DNA from: Aureimonas endophytica
GTDB taxonomy: Bacteria; Pseudomonadota; Alphaproteobacteria; Rhizobiales; Rhizobiaceae
Assembly (NCBI RefSeq): GCF_014642635.1
Contig: NZ_BMIQ01000009.1
Coordinates: 124,001 to 188,000, forward strand
DNA: 64,000 bases
Reading direction: 5' to 3'
Positions 1 through 11,100 of the stretch are shown here, piece after piece. The notes beneath the pieces were generated by a model. That model did not search any database. It was not told the DNA's origin and saw nothing but the letters and a program-made list of their open reading frames with translations. Within the stretch, counting starts at the first letter, position 1. Every line of letters starts with the position of its first letter. The position numbers were made by a program, and so were the translations under genes.

Positions 1-59
1 TGTCGATCCCGCTGCGCGGCATCACGGCCCTTCTCGAAAAACGGCAGGTTCTCGCATGA
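1..59 (+). CDS. C-terminal tail of a probable trehalose synthase/maltokinase (partial)
   Basis: Only the last 18 codons are in the window, reading in the third frame from base 3 to the TGA at 57-59. The tail reads [18 protein letters not shown]. Its stop overlaps the glgB start as ATGA, so the two genes are translationally coupled. In many alphaproteobacteria the gene before glgB is the treS-maltokinase fusion of the GlgE alpha-glucan pathway, and the IPLRG stretch fits its end. That identity is inferred from context and a very short peptide. Confidence 0.45.
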   Translation, partial: SIPLRGITALLEKRQVLA

Positions 60-2284
60 ATGCGATCGGTGACGTGCAGCATCATCCGGGCGAGGGCGCC
101 GTCGCGGCGCTGGAGCGCGGACGCCATTACGACCCGTTCGCGGTGCTCGGCCCCCATTTCGTCGAGGGCGGCGCCATCGTGCGCGCCTTCCGGCCGGGCG
201 CCGAGAGCGCCCATGTCGTGGACGGCGCGGGCCAGGTGCTCGGCCCGCTCGAGGCGCTCGGCCATGGCGATCTCTTCTCCGGCTTCGTGAAGGGGCTGGC
301 GCCCGGCCAGGCCTATCGCTTCCGCTTCCACCACAAGGGCACCGACTGGGAGGAGGAGGACGCCTATCGCTTCGGGCCGATCCTCGGCGACCAGGATGCC
401 TATTATCTGGCGCAGGGCACGCATAACCGGCTCTATGAGGCCTTCGGCGCCCATCCTTTCGAGATGGAGGGCGTGAAGGGCGTGCGCTTCGTCGTGCTGG
501 CGCCCGACGCCCAGCGCGTCTCGGTGGTCGGCAATTTCAACGGCTGGGACGGCCGGCGCCACATCATGCGCTTCCGCCACGACTGCGGCTGCTGGGAGAT
601 CTTCATTCCCGGCATCGGCAAGGGCGAGCTCTACAAGTTCGAGGTCATCGGCGTGCGCGGCGACATGCAGCCGACCAAGCAGGACCCGGTCGGCTTCTAT
701 CACGAGCAGGCTCCGTCCACGGCCTCGATCGTCTCCGGCCTCGTGGAGCACCAATGGGGCGATGCCGAGTTCCAGGCCCATGGCCAGGACTGGCAGTCGG
801 CCGACAAGCCGGTCTCGATCTACGAGGTGCATCTCGGCTCCTGGCGGCGCGGCGACTGGAACGCCATGCTCGACTACGACCAGATCGCCGGCCAGCTCGT
901 GCCTTACGTGAAGGACATGGGCTTCACCCATGTCGAGTTCATGCCGGTCTCCGAACATCCGTTCTACGGCTCCTGGGGCTACCAGCCGATCGGCCTCTTC
1001 GCGCCGACCTCGCGCTTCGGCGCGCCGGAAGGCTTCGCGCGGCTCGTCGACGCGCTGCATCAGGCGGGCATCGGCGTCATCCTCGACTGGGTGCCGGGCC
1101 ATTTCCCGACCGACATCCATGGCCTTGCCCGGTTCGACGGCACGGCGCTCTACGAGCATCCCGATCCGCGTCGCGGCTTCCATCAGGACTGGAACACGCT
1201 GATCTACGACTATGGCCGGACGGAAGTGCGCAACTTCCTCTTCGCCAACGCGCTCTACTGGCTCGACCGCTTCCATGTCGACGCATTGCGCGTCGATGCC
1301 GTCGCCTCGATGCTCTATCTCGACTATTCGCGCAAGCATGGCGAGTGGGAGCCGAACATCTTCGGCGGCCGCGAGAATCTGGAGGCGATCGCCTTCCTGA
1401 AGGAGACGAACGAGCGCGTCGGCGGTCTCTATCCCGCCGCCTCGACCCATGCCGAGGAATCGACCGCCTTCCCGAACGTCTCGCGCCCGACCTATGCCGG
1501 CGGCCTCGGCTTCCATTTCAAGTGGAACATGGGCTGGATGCACGACACCCTGCATTTCATGCAGGAGGACCCGATCAACCGGCGCTACCACTTCCACCAC
1601 ATGACCTTCGGCATGGTCTATGCCTTCTCGGAGAACTTCATCCTGCCGCTCAGCCATGACGAAGTCGTCTATGGCAAGGGCTCGATCCTCAACAAGATGC
1701 CGGGCGACCGCTGGCAGAAATTCGCCAATCTGCGGGCCTATTACGGGTTCATGTGGACCCATCCCGGCAAGAAGCTGCTCTTCATGGGCGGCGAGTTCGG
1801 CCAGTCCTCGGAATGGAACCACGACCAGTCGCTCGACTGGCACCTCCTCGACTATCCCGAGCACCAGGGCGTGCAGCGCCTGATCCGCGATCTGAACACG
1901 CTCTATCGCGAGGTGCCGGCGCTGCATCAATTGGATTGCGATCCGGCCGGCTTCGAATGGATCGACACGCTGAATGCCGACGAATCGGTGCTCGTCTACA
2001 TGCGCAAGGACCGCGAGGGCCGGGCGGCGGTGATCGTCTGCAACTTCACGCCGGTGGTGCGCGACGACTACCGGATCGGCGTGCCGCATGGCGGCTTCTG
2101 GACCGAGCGGCTGAACACGGATGCCGGGATCTATGCCGGCTCCAATGTCGGCAATATGGGCGGCGCGCCGGCGGAGGAGGTCTCGGCCAACGGCCGGCCC
2201 TGGTCGGTCTCGCTGACGCTGCCGCCGCTGGCGACGCTGGTGCTCGTGCCCGGCGAGGCGCCGGCGGTGATCGCCGCCGCCTGA
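56..2284 (+). CDS. glgB: 1,4-alpha-glucan branching enzyme GlgB
   Basis: This 742-residue protein transfers alpha-1,4-glucan segments to alpha-1,6 positions, making branches in glycogen. The N-terminal N1 and CBM48-type regions (about 1-230) precede the GH13 barrel. The catalytic residues are visible: nucleophile D414 in LRVDAV, acid/base E467 in HAEEST, and D535 in LSHDEVV. The length is usual for proteobacterial GlgB. The start overlaps the previous stop by four bases. The last 154 bp are overlapped in antisense by the tail of the convergent GGDEF gene. With the upstream maltokinase-like tail it probably belongs to a GlgE-type glycogen locus. Confidence 0.97.
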   Translation: MNAIGDVQHHPGEGAVAALERGRHYDPFAVLGPHFVEGGAIVRAFRPGAESAHVVDGAGQVLGPLEALGHGDLFSGFVKGLAPGQAYRFRFHHKGTDWEEEDAYRFGPILGDQDAYYLAQGTHNRLYEAFGAHPFEMEGVKGVRFVVLAPDAQRVSVVGNFNGWDGRRHIMRFRHDCGCWEIFIPGIGKGELYKFEVIGVRGDMQPTKQDPVGFYHEQAPSTASIVSGLVEHQWGDAEFQAHGQDWQSADKPVSIYEVHLGSWRRGDWNAMLDYDQIAGQLVPYVKDMGFTHVEFMPVSEHPFYGSWGYQPIGLFAPTSRFGAPEGFARLVDALHQAGIGVILDWVPGHFPTDIHGLARFDGTALYEHPDPRRGFHQDWNTLIYDYGRTEVRNFLFANALYWLDRFHVDALRVDAVASMLYLDYSRKHGEWEPNIFGGRENLEAIAFLKETNERVGGLYPAASTHAEESTAFPNVSRPTYAGGLGFHFKWNMGWMHDTLHFMQEDPINRRYHFHHMTFGMVYAFSENFILPLSHDEVVYGKGSILNKMPGDRWQKFANLRAYYGFMWTHPGKKLLFMGGEFGQSSEWNHDQSLDWHLLDYPEHQGVQRLIRDLNTLYREVPALHQLDCDPAGFEWIDTLNADESVLVYMRKDREGRAAVIVCNFTPVVRDDYRIGVPHGGFWTERLNTDAGIYAGSNVGNMGGAPAEEVSANGRPWSVSLTLPPLATLVLVPGEAPAVIAAA

Positions 2285-3432
2285 GGCAGGACGGCGTCCT
2301 CCGCACCGGCGATCTCGGTGCGGTTGCGGCCGAGGCGCTTGGCGCGGTAGAGCGCCGCGTCCGCCCGCCGCATCATCGCGTCGAGGCCGCTCTCGTCGCT
2401 CGCCTCGGCGATGCCGGCGCTGAACGTCGCGGCGAGCGTGAGCGACAGGGCGCCGGCGGCGCCCTTGGAAAAGACCCGGGCGATCAGCGCCACCTTGTCC
2501 GCCGCGTCGGCCGTGTCGCGGCCCGGCAGGACCAGCGCGAATTCCTCGCCGCCGAGGCGGCCGAAGACGTCGCCCTCGTCGAGATGCAGTTCCACGCTGC
2601 GGCAGAACAGGCGCAGCACCTCGTCGCCGCAGGCATGGCCGTGCCGGTCGTTGATCGCCTTGAAGTGATCGAGGTCGAACAGGACGAGGCTGCCGGTCGG
2701 CAGGCAGAGCGGCGTCGCCTTGGCGAAGAAGGCGCGGCGATTGTCGATCCCCGTCAGGAAGTCGGTCTGCGAGGCGGCGGCGAGCCGCCGTTCCACCGTC
2801 TCGCGGGCGAGCGAGATGAAGAGGAAGGCGCTGACGGCGCAGAACAGGACGCCCTCGAACATCATCACGACGACGGGCACGTCGCTCATGACGCGCTCGT
2901 CGATCATGCCCTCGCCGAGCAGCGCGACGAGACGGAGGGCGTAGAAGAGGCCGTGCACAAGAAAGGCGACCGCCAGCTGGCGCTCGGTCCGCATCCCGTT
3001 CGGCCGGCGCCAGAGGTCGCGGCAGATCGCGAAGGAATAAAGGCAGAAGGACACGGAGAAGAAGACGCGGCGCTCGTCATAGGAGGCCGCGAGCGGCAGG
3101 TCCTGCCAGCGCAGGAGCCAGAGCGCCAGCCAGCCAAGGGCCGGCAGGTAGAGCATGACGCCCGGCGCCCGGCCGAGATGGACGCGGCAACCCACCACCA
3201 TCAGGGCATAGCCGAGCATCATGCCTGAGGTGCCGAGGCCGATCGACACGAAGCCGTCCCCATCCATCACCATCGGCACCGCGAGCGCCGCGACGGCCAC
3301 CGCGCCATAGGCCAGCGCCCAGCGCGCCAGCGCCGGCAGGCGGCTCGTCCGCCATTCGGCGATCATGGCGAGCGTCGAGAGCCCGGCGATCGCCGAAAGC
3401 AGGAAGAAGAGGGTCGGGGCGTGCAGGTGCAT
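2131..3432 (-). CDS. Membrane-bound diguanylate cyclase (GGEEF), copy 1
   Basis: This 433-residue protein should make cyclic di-GMP from GTP at the inner membrane. The N-terminal ~210 residues hold six or seven hydrophobic segments with no recognised sensor domain. The GGDEF domain follows, with [10 protein letters not shown] and an intact RLGGEEF signature at about 294-298. The place of the inhibitory RxxD site reads DEGD, so product feedback is probably missing. I chose the start MHLHAPT because the tandem paralog begins identically; an upstream start at 3480 is possible. The last ~50 residues are Ser/Ala/Gly/Pro-rich, absent from the paralog, and encoded antisense to the end of glgB. Confidence 0.9.
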   Translation of the reverse strand: MHLHAPTLFFLLSAIAGLSTLAMIAEWRTSRLPALARWALAYGAVAVAALAVPMVMDGDGFVSIGLGTSGMMLGYALMVVGCRVHLGRAPGVMLYLPALGWLALWLLRWQDLPLAASYDERRVFFSVSFCLYSFAICRDLWRRPNGMRTERQLAVAFLVHGLFYALRLVALLGEGMIDERVMSDVPVVVMMFEGVLFCAVSAFLFISLARETVERRLAAASQTDFLTGIDNRRAFFAKATPLCLPTGSLVLFDLDHFKAINDRHGHACGDEVLRLFCRSVELHLDEGDVFGRLGGEEFALVLPGRDTADAADKVALIARVFSKGAAGALSLTLAATFSAGIAEASDESGLDAMMRRADAALYRAKRLGRNRTEIAGAEDAVLPQAAAITAGASPGTSTSVASGGSVSETDQGRPLAETSSAGAPPILPTLEPA

Positions 3433-3531
3433 GGCTCGGCGGTTCGAAATCCGGGCCGATCCTAGCGCGCTTACCCTCACAATTCGCTTGCGCCGATCCC
3501 GCGCATTTTATGCTTCGGCGCGATCGTCGCC

Positions 3532-4752
3532 TCAGGCGGCATTGGCCGCTTCCGGTCTTCGAGTGGCCGGGTCATCGCCGTCCGGTCGCGCCAGCAGGCG
3601 ATGCGGCTCGATGCCGGCCATGATCTCGACGCGGTTGCGGCCGAGATGCTTGGCCCGGTAGAGCCCCGTATCGGCGATTTGCAGAAGGCTTTCCAACTCC
3701 GTCGCTCGGTTCGCCGCGACGAGACCGGCGCTGAAGGTCGCCGGCGGATCGACTTGGAGGACGAGCGTGCTGGCTTGGCTGAAGCGCTGTCCGAGCAGAC
3801 GGAGCCGATCGGCGGCCTCGACCGGGGTCTGACCGGACAGAAGCAGCGCGAATTCCTCGCCGCCCGTCCGCGCCAGCAACTCGCCCGGCGCGAGATCGGC
3901 GGCGACGATGCGCGCGAAGAGCTTCAGCACCTCGTCGCCGAAGGCATGGCCATGGCGATCGTTGATCGCCTTGAAATGATCGAGATCGAGCACCGCCAGC
4001 GCCGCCGGTGGCGACGCCCTCGCGAGGAGCGCTCCGGCCTTGTCGAAGAAGGCGTGTCGGTTGTCGACGCCGGTGAGGAAATCGGTCTGCGAGGCGGCGG
4101 CGAGCCGACGCTCGGTCATTTCCCGGGCGAGGGACAGGAAGAGCGCGGCGCTGACGACCGTGAAGAGCGTGCCCTCGAACATTTGGGCGATCAGCAGTCC
4201 GTCGTCCATCGCCGGCTCGTTCACCGCTCCGCCGTTCAGGCTGGCGATCAGCCTGATGCAGTAGACGACGGCATGTCCGCCGAAGGCGATCGCCAGCCAG
4301 CGCTCCGCCTGGAGCCCGTTCCGCCGCGACCAGAAGAGCGGAACCGTGCCGAGGCAATAGAGCGCGACGGCGGCGGAGAAGAAGGCGCGCCGTTCGGCGA
4401 AGCTTTCCGCCAGGGTCATCGGCTGCCAGTGCAGGCACCAGAGAAGAAACCAGGTGAGCGGCGGCAGGAAGAGCCACAGTGACGGGCGCCGTTCCACATG
4501 GACGCGGCAGCCATGCAGCATCACGGCATAGACGGCCAGCGCCAGCATCGAGCCGACTCCCAAAGCCAGGAAATTCTGGGCGTCCTTGAGAAGAAGCATC
4601 AGGGCGAGGGAGCCGACGAGCAGGCTGTAGCCGAGCGCCCACCAGCCGAGGGCCGGCAAGCGCGATCGACGCCATTCCAATCCCAGGGCGATCACGCTCA
4701 GCAGCGCGATGCCCGACATCAGCGTCATGATCGTCGGGGCATGAAGGTGCAT
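3532..4752 (-). CDS. Membrane-bound diguanylate cyclase (GGEEF), copy 2
   Basis: A 406-residue paralog of the next gene downstream on the same strand, sharing the MHLHAPT start, the RLPAL and GCRVH segments, the [10 protein letters not shown] linker and the GGDEF domain. The signature RTGGEEF lies at about 297-301 and [10 protein letters not shown] is intact, so cyclase activity is expected. The RxxD inhibitory site is replaced by APGE. The N-terminus has about six membrane spans that probably sense an unknown signal. About 100 bp separate the copies, which points to tandem duplication. No c-di-GMP effector or EAL phosphodiesterase lies nearby. Confidence 0.92.
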   Translation of the reverse strand: MHLHAPTIMTLMSGIALLSVIALGLEWRRSRLPALGWWALGYSLLVGSLALMLLLKDAQNFLALGVGSMLALAVYAVMLHGCRVHVERRPSLWLFLPPLTWFLLWCLHWQPMTLAESFAERRAFFSAAVALYCLGTVPLFWSRRNGLQAERWLAIAFGGHAVVYCIRLIASLNGGAVNEPAMDDGLLIAQMFEGTLFTVVSAALFLSLAREMTERRLAAASQTDFLTGVDNRHAFFDKAGALLARASPPAALAVLDLDHFKAINDRHGHAFGDEVLKLFARIVAADLAPGELLARTGGEEFALLLSGQTPVEAADRLRLLGQRFSQASTLVLQVDPPATFSAGLVAANRATELESLLQIADTGLYRAKHLGRNRVEIMAGIEPHRLLARPDGDDPATRRPEAANAA

Positions 4753-4785
4753 CGGACCCGCTTGCGCGAAATGGTTGTGCCTGTT

Positions 4786-5742
4786 CTAGCGGGTCTGTCT
4801 CACCAATTCGTTGACTGCGCCGGCCGGCTTGTCGGCAAGCGCCTCCGCGTCCTCCACCGGCACCATGTCGACCTCGTGCCGGGCCATCTGGCCGCCGGAC
4901 GTGGTGACGACGCCGCCCATCGGCGCGACATCGGCATAGTCGCGGCCGATCGCGACGACGAGATGGTCGACATTGGCCGCGACGCCGTTGGTCGGGTCGA
5001 ATTCGCGCCAGCCGAGCGACGGGCCGAGCCAGACCGCGACCCAGGCATGCATGGCATCCGCCCCGGCGAGGCGCGGCCGGCCCGGCGGCGGCTCGGTGCG
5101 CAGGAAGCCCGAGACATAGGCCGCCGGCAGGCCGAGGCCGCGCAGCGCGGCGATCATCAGATGGGCGAAGTCCTGGCAGACGCCCCGGCGCGTTCGCAGC
5201 ACCGTCTCGACCGGCGTGTCGATGCCGGTCTCGCCCGAGGCATAGGTGAAGCCGGCATGGATCGCCTTCGTCATGGCGAGCGCCGCCTCGGCGACATTCG
5301 GCGCGGCGGCGAAGTCGCGGCCGAAATCCATGATCGCCGGGCTCGGGCGCAGGAGGCGCGAGGCGCCGCGGAAATGGACCGGCGCGGTGGCGCCCGTCTC
5401 GCGCGACGTCCGCGCCGCCTCCGCCGTTTCGGCGAGACTCGGCGCGCCCGCCGGATCGAACGCCGTCGGCGCCACCCGCACGCGGGCCACGAGATCGGCG
5501 TCCAGCATCTCGTGCTGCTTCAGGATCGCGACATGGTCGCAGGCATTGCCGAAGAAGTCGGCCACGCCGCGCATCTCGTCCGGCGCCGGCGTCAGGCGCA
5601 GCGTTTCGCCGAGGACCTCCTGGTTCGCGCGGCGGCGCGGGCGCATGCGCAGGATGTGGCGCGCCTCCTTCACCGTGCTCGGATAGTCGGCCGCGATCCG
5701 CAGGCGCAGATCGTAGAGCACCGGGCCGTCGCTCCCGCTCAT
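4786..5742 (-). CDS. Transglutaminase-like (COG1305 type) protein, last gene of ATP-grasp operon
   Basis: This 318-residue protein has a transglutaminase-like cysteine-peptidase fold. The putative triad is visible as C189 in RRGVCQDFAH, H232 in DAMHAW and D249 in EFDPTNG. The N-terminal region (about 8-90, beginning LYDLRLRIAADY) is the usual beta-rich domain of bacterial transglutaminase-like proteins. There is no signal peptide, so it is probably cytoplasmic. The start overlaps the stop of the upstream ATP-grasp/alpha-E gene by four bases (ATGA), which fixes the start and shows one operon. Such enzymes are predicted peptidases or amide-bond formers acting with the ATP-grasp partner; the substrate is unknown. 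Confidence 0.92.
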   Translation of the reverse strand: MSGSDGPVLYDLRLRIAADYPSTVKEARHILRMRPRRRANQEVLGETLRLTPAPDEMRGVADFFGNACDHVAILKQHEMLDADLVARVRVAPTAFDPAGAPSLAETAEAARTSRETGATAPVHFRGASRLLRPSPAIMDFGRDFAAAPNVAEAALAMTKAIHAGFTYASGETGIDTPVETVLRTRRGVCQDFAHLMIAALRGLGLPAAYVSGFLRTEPPPGRPRLAGADAMHAWVAVWLGPSLGWREFDPTNGVAANVDHLVVAIGRDYADVAPMGGVVTTSGGQMARHEVDMVPVEDAEALADKPAGAVNELVRQTR

Positions 5743-8138
5743 TCGCCCTCCGCCCGCTCGGCGAGATGATCGTCCGGTCCGCCGGAGAAATAGCGCTCGG
5801 TGAGATGGTCGGAGAGATCGGAGAAGTCGCCGACGATCCGGTCGAGAAAGGCGGTGTCGACCTCGGCCGCCGCGCCGGTCGCCAGCCGGACCTGAAGGCG
5901 CCGGGCGATGCGCGACAGGCGCCCCAGCGTCTCGCCCTCGCGCATGCCCGGCAGGGCCGCGAGGCAATCGACGAAGCCGTTGACCTGAAAGGCGATCGAG
6001 CGCGGATTCATCGGGTCGAGCACGGCGAGGTCGAGCACCGTCTCGCGCGAGGGGGCGACCGAGTAGCGGCGGCGATAGGTGACGCGGCTGTCGGTGAAGT
6101 CGAGCAGCCCTTCCAGCGAACCGTCGACCAGCTCGCGCCCGGCGAGGCCAGAGCCGACGAAGGCGGTCATCAGCCCGCGTTCCAGAAGGCGCCCGCAGCG
6201 CAGGAAGCGCCAGCCGGTGAACTGGTACATGTTCTCGCCGAGCAGGCCTGCGAAGCTCGACAGGCGGGTCAGCACCGCGCTGGTCAGCGGCACGACGTCG
6301 GCGCCGCGACGCGCGCCGTCCAGGAGCTCGACGATCTCGCCAAGGACGCGCCAGCCGTCCGGCGAGAAGCGGTCGCGGATGCGCGAGGCGGTCTGGAAGG
6401 CGGAGGCCGCGAGCTGCCCGAGCCCGCTCGCCGGGCCGGCGCGCAGATCGACGCCGCTATCGGCGAGCAGCGCCTCGACGCGCAGCGCCAGCCGGTCGTC
6501 GCGCGCCCCTTCCGCCTGCCGCACGGCATGGAGGCGCAGGAGGCGGGTCGCCACCTCCACCCGTTCCACATAGCGGCCGAGCCAGAAGAGATTGTCGGCG
6601 GCGCGCGCCGGCAGCGAGCCCGGCACGCGGCGCACGAAGCCGGAGACGCGCGCCGGCAGCAGCGAGACCGGTTCGATCTCGCGCTCGCCCGGCACCCAGA
6701 CATCGATCGAGAAGCCGCCGCTCTGGAGCGAGACGGTGCTGGTGCCGGCGAGTTCCGCGACCCGCGCGAAGCCGCCCGGCATCACGTGCCAGCCCGTCTC
6801 GTCGCGCGCCAGGAAGACGCGCAGCGTCACGGGCCGCGCTTCCAGCCGGTCGCCGATGAGGACCGGCGCGGTCGACAGCGTCGCGATCTCCTGGCCGACG
6901 ACGCTCTCGCCATCCGTCCGGCGCAGCTCGGCCAGTTCCGCCTCGGTGAGGGGCGGGCGGCCGGAGGCGAGCGGCATGGCGGGGGCGAGGGAGAGATCCG
7001 GCCGGCCGGAGGCCAGCACGGCGCGGCCCGCCGGCTCGCCGCCCCAGAAGGTGGCGACGCTCGGCAGCTTCAGCGCGGTGCCGAGAAGGGCGGCGGCGAG
7101 CTGCGGCTGGAAGGCGAGAAGGGCGCGGGTTTCCAGAAGGCCGGAGCCAAGCGCGTTGACGAGATGCACCGTGCCGGCGCGGGCGGCGGCGACGAGGCCG
7201 GGCGTGCCGATGCGCGACGAGCCGTAGAGTTCGATCGGATCGGCGAAATCGCCGTCGAGCCGCCGCCAGAGGACGGCGAGCGGTGTCAGCCCGTCCACCG
7301 TGCGCACGAAGAGCCGGTCGCCGCGGACCGCGAGATCGCCGCCTTCCAAAAGCTGGAAGCCGAGATAGCGGGCGAGATAGGCATGCTCGAAATAGGTCTC
7401 GTTCAGTGGCCCGGGCGTGAGGACGCCGATCCGCCCGCCATTCTCCTCGTTGAGGGCGAAGAGCTGGTCGCGGAAGCGCGAGAAGAAGCCGGCGAGGCGC
7501 TGCACCTTCAGCGCGGCGTTGAGCTCGGGAAAGGCGCGGGACGTGGCGACGCGGTTCTCGACGGCGAAGCCCGCGCCGGACGGGGCCTGCGCGCGATCGC
7601 CCAGCACCCGCCAGGCGCCGTCGGCGCCGCGCCCGAGATCGACGGCGATGAAGCGGATGAGCGGCTCGCCGGCAAGGCCCTGGTCGGCGAGGGGGCGCAG
7701 GAATTCCGGATTGCGCCCGACGAGCGCGCTCGGCAGCGCCCCGCCGGCGACGACGCGGCGCGCGCCGTAGAGATCGGCCAGCAGCCGTTCGAGGAATTCG
7801 GCCCGCTGGCAGAGGCCCGCCTCCAGCGCCGTCCATTCGCGCCGCTCCATGATGAGCGGCGGAAAGGCCAGCGGCCAGCCGCGCTCCTCCGGCGCCTCGG
7901 CCCCGCCATAGACGCGGTAGAAGACGCCCGCCTCGCGCAGATACTGGCGCGAGGCGTCGAAGCGCGCGGCGCGCTCCTCGGCCCCCATCGCGGCGAGCCC
8001 CTCGACCAGGGCGCGGTAATGGGGCCGGACATGGCCGTCCAGCCCCATCATCTCGTCATGCGCGCCGCCCCGATAGGCGGCGACGAGCGCCGCGACCCGG
8101 CCGTCCGCCTTGCCGACCGCTGCCGGGGCGAGCGCCAT
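5739..8138 (-). CDS. Circularly permuted ATP-grasp type 2 / alpha-E fusion protein
   Basis: This 799-residue protein fuses two families often encoded separately. Residues ~1-470 match the circularly permuted ATP-grasp domain, with stretches such as GVFYRVYGG, GRIGVLTPG and PLAVLWRRLDGDF. Residues ~500-799 match the helical alpha-E (DUF403) domain, starting RAADNLFWLGRYVERVE and containing GENMYQFTGWRFL. ATP-grasp enzymes join a carboxylate to an amine. In this setting the product is predicted to be a peptide or peptide tag; that is family knowledge plus inference. The ATG shares one base with the stop of the preceding gene (TGATG), and the end overlaps the next gene by four bases. Confidence 0.93.
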   Translation of the reverse strand: MALAPAAVGKADGRVAALVAAYRGGAHDEMMGLDGHVRPHYRALVEGLAAMGAEERAARFDASRQYLREAGVFYRVYGGAEAPEERGWPLAFPPLIMERREWTALEAGLCQRAEFLERLLADLYGARRVVAGGALPSALVGRNPEFLRPLADQGLAGEPLIRFIAVDLGRGADGAWRVLGDRAQAPSGAGFAVENRVATSRAFPELNAALKVQRLAGFFSRFRDQLFALNEENGGRIGVLTPGPLNETYFEHAYLARYLGFQLLEGGDLAVRGDRLFVRTVDGLTPLAVLWRRLDGDFADPIELYGSSRIGTPGLVAAARAGTVHLVNALGSGLLETRALLAFQPQLAAALLGTALKLPSVATFWGGEPAGRAVLASGRPDLSLAPAMPLASGRPPLTEAELAELRRTDGESVVGQEIATLSTAPVLIGDRLEARPVTLRVFLARDETGWHVMPGGFARVAELAGTSTVSLQSGGFSIDVWVPGEREIEPVSLLPARVSGFVRRVPGSLPARAADNLFWLGRYVERVEVATRLLRLHAVRQAEGARDDRLALRVEALLADSGVDLRAGPASGLGQLAASAFQTASRIRDRFSPDGWRVLGEIVELLDGARRGADVVPLTSAVLTRLSSFAGLLGENMYQFTGWRFLRCGRLLERGLMTAFVGSGLAGRELVDGSLEGLLDFTDSRVTYRRRYSVAPSRETVLDLAVLDPMNPRSIAFQVNGFVDCLAALPGMREGETLGRLSRIARRLQVRLATGAAAEVDTAFLDRIVGDFSDLSDHLTERYFSGGPDDHLAERAEGE

Positions 8139-11100
8139 CAATGCGCCGTATGCGGCGGACGGCGCAGGTCCAGCGTCATCGGGAAGGCGGGATGCGGCAC
8201 CTCGCGGCGCGGCTCGTAGAGCCCGGCCGTATGGCCGATCTCCTCGAAGCGGGCGAGGCGGCGCGCCTCGGCCTCGTAGGAATTCACCGGATAGGTCTCG
8301 TAGTTCCGGCCCCCCGGATGGGCGACATGGTAGCGGCAGCCGCCGAGCGAGCGCCGCGACCAGCGGTCGTAGATGTCGAAGGTCAGCGGCACGTGGACCG
8401 GCAGCGTCGGGTGCAGGCCGAGCGGCGGCTGCCACGCCTTGAAGCGCACGCCCGCGACGCCTTCGCCGCGCTTCGGCCCGGCGGCGAGCGGCACTTCGCG
8501 GCCGTTGCAGGTGACGATATGGCGGGCCGGATCGAAATTGGCGAGCTTCACCTCGAGCCGCTCGACCGAGGAATCGACGAAGCGCACCGTGCCGCCGATC
8601 GCGCCGGTCTCGCCCATCACATGCCAGGGCTCCAGCGCCTGGCGCAGCTCCAGCGTCACGCCTTCGCGCGTCACGCGGCCGCAGAAGGGGAAGCGGAATT
8701 CGGCCTGCGCCTCGAACCATTCGGCGCGCAGCGGATAGCCGGCGCGGTCGAGCTCGGCGAGCACATCCTCGAAATCCGCCCAGACGAAGGACGGCAGCAT
8801 GAAGCGGTCGTGCAGCGAGGTGCCCCAGCGGGCGAAGCCGCCGGTTTCCGGCTCGCGCCAGAACTTGGCGATCAGTGCGCGGATGAGAAGCTGTTGGGCG
8901 AGGCTCATGCGCGCGTCCGGCGGCATCTCGAAGCCGCGGAACTCGACGAGGCCGAGCCGTCCGGTCGGCCCGTCTGGCGAATAGAGCTTGTCGATGCAGA
9001 TCTCGGCGCGATGGGTGTTGCCGGTCACGTCGACAAGGAGATTGCGGAACAGGCGGTCGACCAGCCAGGGCGGCGTCGAGAAGGAATCGGCGGGCGAGGG
9101 GACCTCGGCCATCGCGATCTCCAGTTCGTAGAGCGCGTCGTGCCGCGCCTCGTCGATGCGCGGGGCCTGGGAGGTCGGGCCGATGAAGAGGCCCGAGAAG
9201 AGATAGCTGAGCGCGGGATGGCGCTGCCAGTAGAGGACGAGCGACTTCAGGAGGTCCGGCCGGCGCAGGAAGGGCGAATCCATCGGATGGGCGCCGCCGA
9301 CCACGACATGATTGCCGCCGCCGGTGCCGACATGGCGCCCGTCGATCATGAACTTGTCGGCGCCGAGCCGCGACTGCCGCGCCTCCTCGTAGACGGCGGT
9401 GGTGATGTCCACCGCCTCGTCCCAGGACGAGGCGGGATGGATGTTGACCTCGATGACGCCCGGATCGGGCGCGACGCGGATCACGTTGAGGCGCGGATCG
9501 TGCGGCGGCGCGTAGCCCTCGATCAGGATCGGCAGGCCGAGCTCGTCGGCGACGTTCTCCACCGCCGCGAGGAGGTCGAGATAGGCCTCGGTCGTGTCGA
9601 GCGGCGGCATGAAGATGCAGAGCCGGCCGTCGCGCGGCTCGATGGCGAGCGCGGTGCGCACATAGCCCTGGATCTCCGGCACGCCGACCGAGACGAAGGC
9701 GCCGCCCCCGGTCGCCGGCGGCACCATCGTCTCGTCCGCCGCAAGGGGCGGCAGGGGCGCGAGCGGCGGCATGCTTTGGCGGACGCCGCCCATGGCCTGG
9801 CTGGCGCCGGCCTCGCCCATCACCTGCATGGCGATGCGGCTCGTCGGCTCGAAGGCGCGGCCCTGGCTCTGGCCCTGCTGGCGCGGCGGCAGAGGCGGCA
9901 GGGGCTGCGTCGGGTCGAGGGGATGGACATGCGGAAAGGCGGTGCCGGACAGATGCGGCAGGCCGGACAGCGGCAGGCGATAGCCGAGGGCGGAATCGCC
10001 CGGCACGAGATAGAGCCGCCGCCGCCGCGTGTTCCAGCGCTCGGAGAACCAGCGCAGGTTCCGCGCCCGGCTCTGCCAGGCCTGGATCGGCAGGACATAG
10101 CCCGTCGGGCGCGACAGGCCGCGATCGAAGACGCGGGCAATGCGGGCGCGCTCCTCCTTGTCCTCCAGCTTCGAATCGCTCGGCTCGACATTTTCCGGCA
10201 GCTGCGCCTCGCGGGCGATCCAGTAGGCCGCGTCCTCATAGGCGGGCAGGGCATTGTCCGGATCGACGCCGAGCGCCGTGGCGAGGCCGCGCGCCAGCCG
10301 GCCCGCCTCGGCCTCCGTGACGATCGCGGTGGAGGTCTCGCGGCCGATCCGGTCGGTGTCGCGCCAGATCGGCTGGCCGTCGCGCCGCCAGTAGAGCGAG
10401 AAGGTCCAGCGCGGCAGCGTCTCGCCCGGATACCACTTGCCCTGGCCGTGATGCAGGAAGCCGCCCGGCGCGAAGCGGCGGGCGAGGCGGCGGATGAGGT
10501 CGTCGGCAAGCGCCCGCTTGGTCGGCCCCGTCGCGTCGGCATTCCATTCCGGCGCCTCGAAATCGTCGATGGAGACGAAGGTCGGCTCGCCGCCCATGGT
10601 AAGGCGCACGTCGTTCGCCTGGAGCTCGGCATCGACCGTCCGGCCGAGCCGGTCCAGCGCCTCCCAGCTCTCCTCCGAGAACGGATAGGAGACGCGCGGC
10701 CGCTCGGCGACGCGGGTGACGCTCATGTCGAAGTCGAACTCGACCTCGGCGAAATCCACCGCGCCGCTGATCGGCGCGGCCGAGCGGTAATGCGGGGTCG
10801 CGGCGAGCGGTACGTGGCTTTCGCCGGTGAGGAGGCCGGAGGTCGGGTCGAGCCCGATCCAGCCGGCGCCCGGCAGATAGACCTCGGCCCAGGCATGGAG
10901 GTCGGTGAAATCGTGATCGGTGCCGGCCGGCCCGTCCAGCGCCACGAGATCGGGCTTCAGCTGGATGAGATAGCCGGAGACGAAACGGGCGGCGAGGCCG
11001 AGGCGGCGCAGCACGTTGACGAGGAGCCAGGAGGAGTCGCGGCAGGAGCCGGAGGCGCGCGTCAGCGTTTCTTCCGGCGTCTGCACGCCGGGCTCCATGC

